NCBI GenBank assembly: GCA_030753265.1
Contig: JASMCQ010000088.1
Span: forward strand, 62,001-126,000
Source of the DNA: Dehalococcoidia bacterium
GTDB taxonomy: Bacteria; Chloroflexota; Dehalococcoidia; UBA3495
Direction of reading: 5' to 3'
Length of the DNA: 64,000 bases
The translations under genes were made by a program, and so were the position numbers. The notes under the pieces were generated by a model. The model had not been told where the DNA came from. It worked only from the letters and a program-made list of their open reading frames with translations, and did not search any database. Positions 61,791 through 64,000 of the stretch are shown in pieces; position 1 is the first letter of the stretch; each line of letters opens with the position of its first letter.

Positions 61791-64000
61791 TCTACGAGGC
61801 CGGGAAAAGTGCTGGTCATCGGCTCCGGGCCAATTGTCATAGGGCAGGCGGCAGAGTTCGATTACGCGGGGACGCAGGCGTGTAAAGCCCTCCGAGAGGA
61901 AGGGGTGACTACCGTGCTGGTCAACTCCAATCCCGCCACAATCATGACCGACCAGGGCATCGCGGACCGGGTCTACATCGAGCCGCTGACCGTCGAAGTC
62001 CTGGAGCGGATCATCCAGCGGGAGAAGCCCGACGGAATCCTGCCGACGCTGGGAGGGCAGACCGGTCTGAACCTCGCGGTGGCGCTCGCCGACGCGGGGG
62101 TGCTGGAGAGGCAGTCCGTGCGCCTCCTGGGTACCCCGTTGGAGACCATCCGAAAATCGGAAGACAGGGATTTCTTCCGCAGTTTCCTCCATGAAATCGA
62201 CGAGCCCGAGCCCCTGAACGTGTCCGTGTCCTCGATGGAGGAAGCCCGGCGCCAGGCCGCCGAGATTGAGCTACCCCTGGTGGTGCGACCGGCTTACACC
62301 CTGGGCGGCAGCGGCGGCGGAGTCGCCAACACCTGGGAAGAGCTGGAGGCCTTCGCCCGTAGCGGCCTGGCCGCCAGCCCCATCAATCAGGTCCTTCTGG
62401 AGCGGTCCCTGGTTGGCTGGAGAGAGATCGAATATGAGGTGATGCGGGACGGCGCCGACAACTGCATCACCGTCTGCAACATGGAGAACCTGGACCCCAT
62501 GGGCGTCCACACCGGGGACAGCATCGTGGTCGCGCCCAGCCAGACCCTCACCGACAAAGAGTACCAGATGCTGCGGAGCGCCAGCTTGAAGATAATCCGC
62601 GGCCTGGGCATCGAGGGCGGGTGCAACGTCCAATTTGCCTTGCAGCCCCATCCCCAGGTGGCTGAAATCCTGGGGCTTCCCTGGGAAACTGAGTCTCCCT
62701 ACTACGTGATCGAGGTAAATCCCCGGGTCAGCCGTAGTTCGGCCCTGGCCAGTAAGGCCACCGGCTACCCCATTGCCCGGGTCGCGGCCAAGATTGCGGT
62801 GGGAAGGCGGCTGGACGAAATACCCAACGCCGTCACCGGAGTGACCAAGGCGGCATTCGAGCCGGCCCTGGACTACTGCGTCGTGAAAATCCCCCGCTGG
62901 CCCTTCGACAAGTTTCCCCACGGCGACCGCACCACGACCACCCAAATGAAGGCCACCGGCGAGGTTATGGTCATTGACCGGTCCTTCGAGGCCGCCCTGC
63001 AAAAGGCGGCCCGCGCCCTGGAGCTTGGCGGCCGCACCCTGCTGTGGGAAGACCCGGCCTGGCGCGGTGATGGGGCGTTCTCCCTGGACGACTTGCCCTT
63101 GGGCCCCAACGATGTGCGCCTCTGGGCGATTTTGGCGGCCCTCCGCCGGGACGTAAGCCGGGAAACCCTGATCCGGCGCACCCTGATAGAGCCCTGGTTC
63201 ATCAATGCCCTGGACCGAATTGTCGCCATGGAGCGACGGCTGCTGTCGGAGCGGCTGACACAGGAGTTGCTGTTCCAGGCCAAACGGCTGGGCTTCTCCG
63301 ACGAGCAGGTCGGCACCCTGGCGGACATGCTTCCGGAGCAGGTCCGCAACACTCGTCACCAGTGGGGGCTCCGGCCGGTGTACAAGATGGTGGATACCTG
63401 CGCCGCTGAGTTCGAAGCCGTAACCCCCTACTACTACAGCACCTACGACCGGGAGAACGAGGCCCCCCCTCTCCCCGGCAAGAAAGCGGTGGTGATCGGC
63501 AGTGGCCCGATACGCATCGGCCAGGGAATCGAATTCGACTACTGCAGCGTCCACGCCGCTTGGGCCCTGTCCCAGGCGGGGATCTCCAGCGTAATGGTCA
63601 ACTCCAATCCGGAGACGGTCTCCACCGACTTCGACTCTTCGGATCGGCTGTATTTCGAGCCGCTGGACCAGGAGGCGCTACGCGATATTCTGGAAAACGA
63701 GGCGGTGGACGACCAGCCGCCACCCGTGGTGGTGCAGTTCGGCGGCCAGACGGCCATCGACCTCTCCCAATCCCTTGCCCTGGTGGGGGTGCCCATCCTC
63801 GGCTCCAGCGCCGAAGCCATCGATATCGCCTCCGACCGGCACAAGTTCGAGGAGTTCATGTCCCGCCTCGGCATACCTCAGCCCCCCGGCGCCGCCGTGA
63901 CCTCGGTGGCGGAGGCTTTACAGGTTGCCCAGAACATCGGCTACCCGGCGGTCGTGCGGCCCAGCTACGTCCTGGGGGGCCGTGCCATGGAGATCGTGCA
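61788..64000 (+). CDS. carB: Carbamoyl-phosphate synthase large subunit (3' end beyond the window)
   Basis: At least 737 codons, open to the window end. The first synthetase half starts [20 protein letters not shown], with [22 protein letters not shown] and [24 protein letters not shown] blocks. The second half starts near 63487 with [20 protein letters not shown] and continues [23 protein letters not shown]. The expected N-terminus is only about ten residues before VLVIGSGP, which matches initiation at ATC 61788 ([11 protein letters not shown]) directly after a strong ribosome site. GTG 61809 would remove most of that and lies 26 nt from the ribosome site. Either an ATC start or an ATG-to-ATC base error is implied. 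Confidence 0.95.
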   Translation, partial: MSTRPGKVLVIGSGPIVIGQAAEFDYAGTQACKALREEGVTTVLVNSNPATIMTDQGIADRVYIEPLTVEVLERIIQREKPDGILPTLGGQTGLNLAVALADAGVLERQSVRLLGTPLETIRKSEDRDFFRSFLHEIDEPEPLNVSVSSMEEARRQAAEIELPLVVRPAYTLGGSGGGVANTWEELEAFARSGLAASPINQVLLERSLVGWREIEYEVMRDGADNCITVCNMENLDPMGVHTGDSIVVAPSQTLTDKEYQMLRSASLKIIRGLGIEGGCNVQFALQPHPQVAEILGLPWETESPYYVIEVNPRVSRSSALASKATGYPIARVAAKIAVGRRLDEIPNAVTGVTKAAFEPALDYCVVKIPRWPFDKFPHGDRTTTTQMKATGEVMVIDRSFEAALQKAARALELGGRTLLWEDPAWRGDGAFSLDDLPLGPNDVRLWAILAALRRDVSRETLIRRTLIEPWFINALDRIVAMERRLLSERLTQELLFQAKRLGFSDEQVGTLADMLPEQVRNTRHQWGLRPVYKMVDTCAAEFEAVTPYYYSTYDRENEAPPLPGKKAVVIGSGPIRIGQGIEFDYCSVHAAWALSQAGISSVMVNSNPETVSTDFDSSDRLYFEPLDQEALRDILENEAVDDQPPPVVVQFGGQTAIDLSQSLALVGVPILGSSAEAIDIASDRHKFEEFMSRLGIPQPPGAAVTSVAEALQVAQNIGYPAVVRPSYVLGGRAMEIV

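Noticed and set aside
61809..61811. GTG 61809 as the carB start
   Set aside because: It is 26 nt from the only ribosome site and would leave CarB without its usual first residues, so ATC 61788 is the better reading.

Overview
The window is GC-rich and looks like a chromosome segment from a Chloroflexota bacterium of the Dehalococcoidia / SAR202 type. This is inferred from gene content, not from a marker gene. The basis is three enolase-superfamily (mandelate racemase-like) genes, three CaiB/BaiF CoA-transferases, several MFS carriers of the oxalate/formate-antiporter type, an LLM-class flavin oxidoreductase, MmgE/PrpD, and a small HTH/zinc-ribbon protein with a C..HHW...SEGVC..CG..REF signature. 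I see no rRNA, tRNA, CRISPR array or recognisable insertion sequence.

Layout. 0-5.7 kb: an arylsulfotransferase-like protein, a frameshifted SAM methyltransferase, a membrane protein, a histidine-kinase remnant, an HTH/zinc-ribbon protein with an Asn-Gly-Thr tail, and an iodothyronine-deiodinase-like gene whose active-site residue is an in-frame TGA (Sec). 5.7-18.4 kb: a catabolic block with an MFS carrier, a ketopantoate-reductase-like enzyme, an Frc-like CoA-transferase, an old-yellow-enzyme/FAD reductase, a DAO-type oxidase, MmgE/PrpD, an enolase-superfamily enzyme and an amidase. 18.4-26.5 kb: a sparse regulatory stretch, a GNAT, an oxalyl-CoA-decarboxylase-like ThDP enzyme, a two-component system, a slipin and a haem-binding protein. 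26.9-40.8 kb: a second catabolic block (two CoA-transferases, three MFS carriers, acyl-CoA dehydrogenase, enoyl-CoA hydratase, a second ThDP enzyme, a galactonate-dehydratase-like enzyme) with a 130-bp tandem repeat. 40.9-47.1 kb: a compact four-gene cluster of two AsnB-like amide synthetases lacking the glutaminase Cys, a zinc-ribbon membrane protein and a lipoprotein. Three of these four genes are interrupted. 47.3-55.5 kb: an LLM oxidoreductase, a glycyl-radical activase, a CheX-like protein, a glycyl radical enzyme with an unusual GCSQP motif, and a UGSC-family protein with TGA at the U. 56-64 kb: a third enolase-superfamily enzyme, a 1-Cys peroxiredoxin, and the pyrimidine genes pyrC-carA-(small unknown gene)-carB, the last running off the window.

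Most catabolic genes point to uptake and breakdown of organic acids or sugar acids and CoA-thioester chemistry. The exact substrates cannot be read from sequence. The most informative signals are the two probable selenoproteins, each with TGA at the family's catalytic position and a candidate hairpin downstream. Other signals are the interrupted amide-synthetase cluster, the glycyl radical enzyme with Gln where Glu is usual, and a carB gene whose Shine-Dalgarno sequence points to an ATC start. Frameshifts at homopolymers (near 1916 and 43154) could be assembly errors, so the broken genes should be checked against reads.
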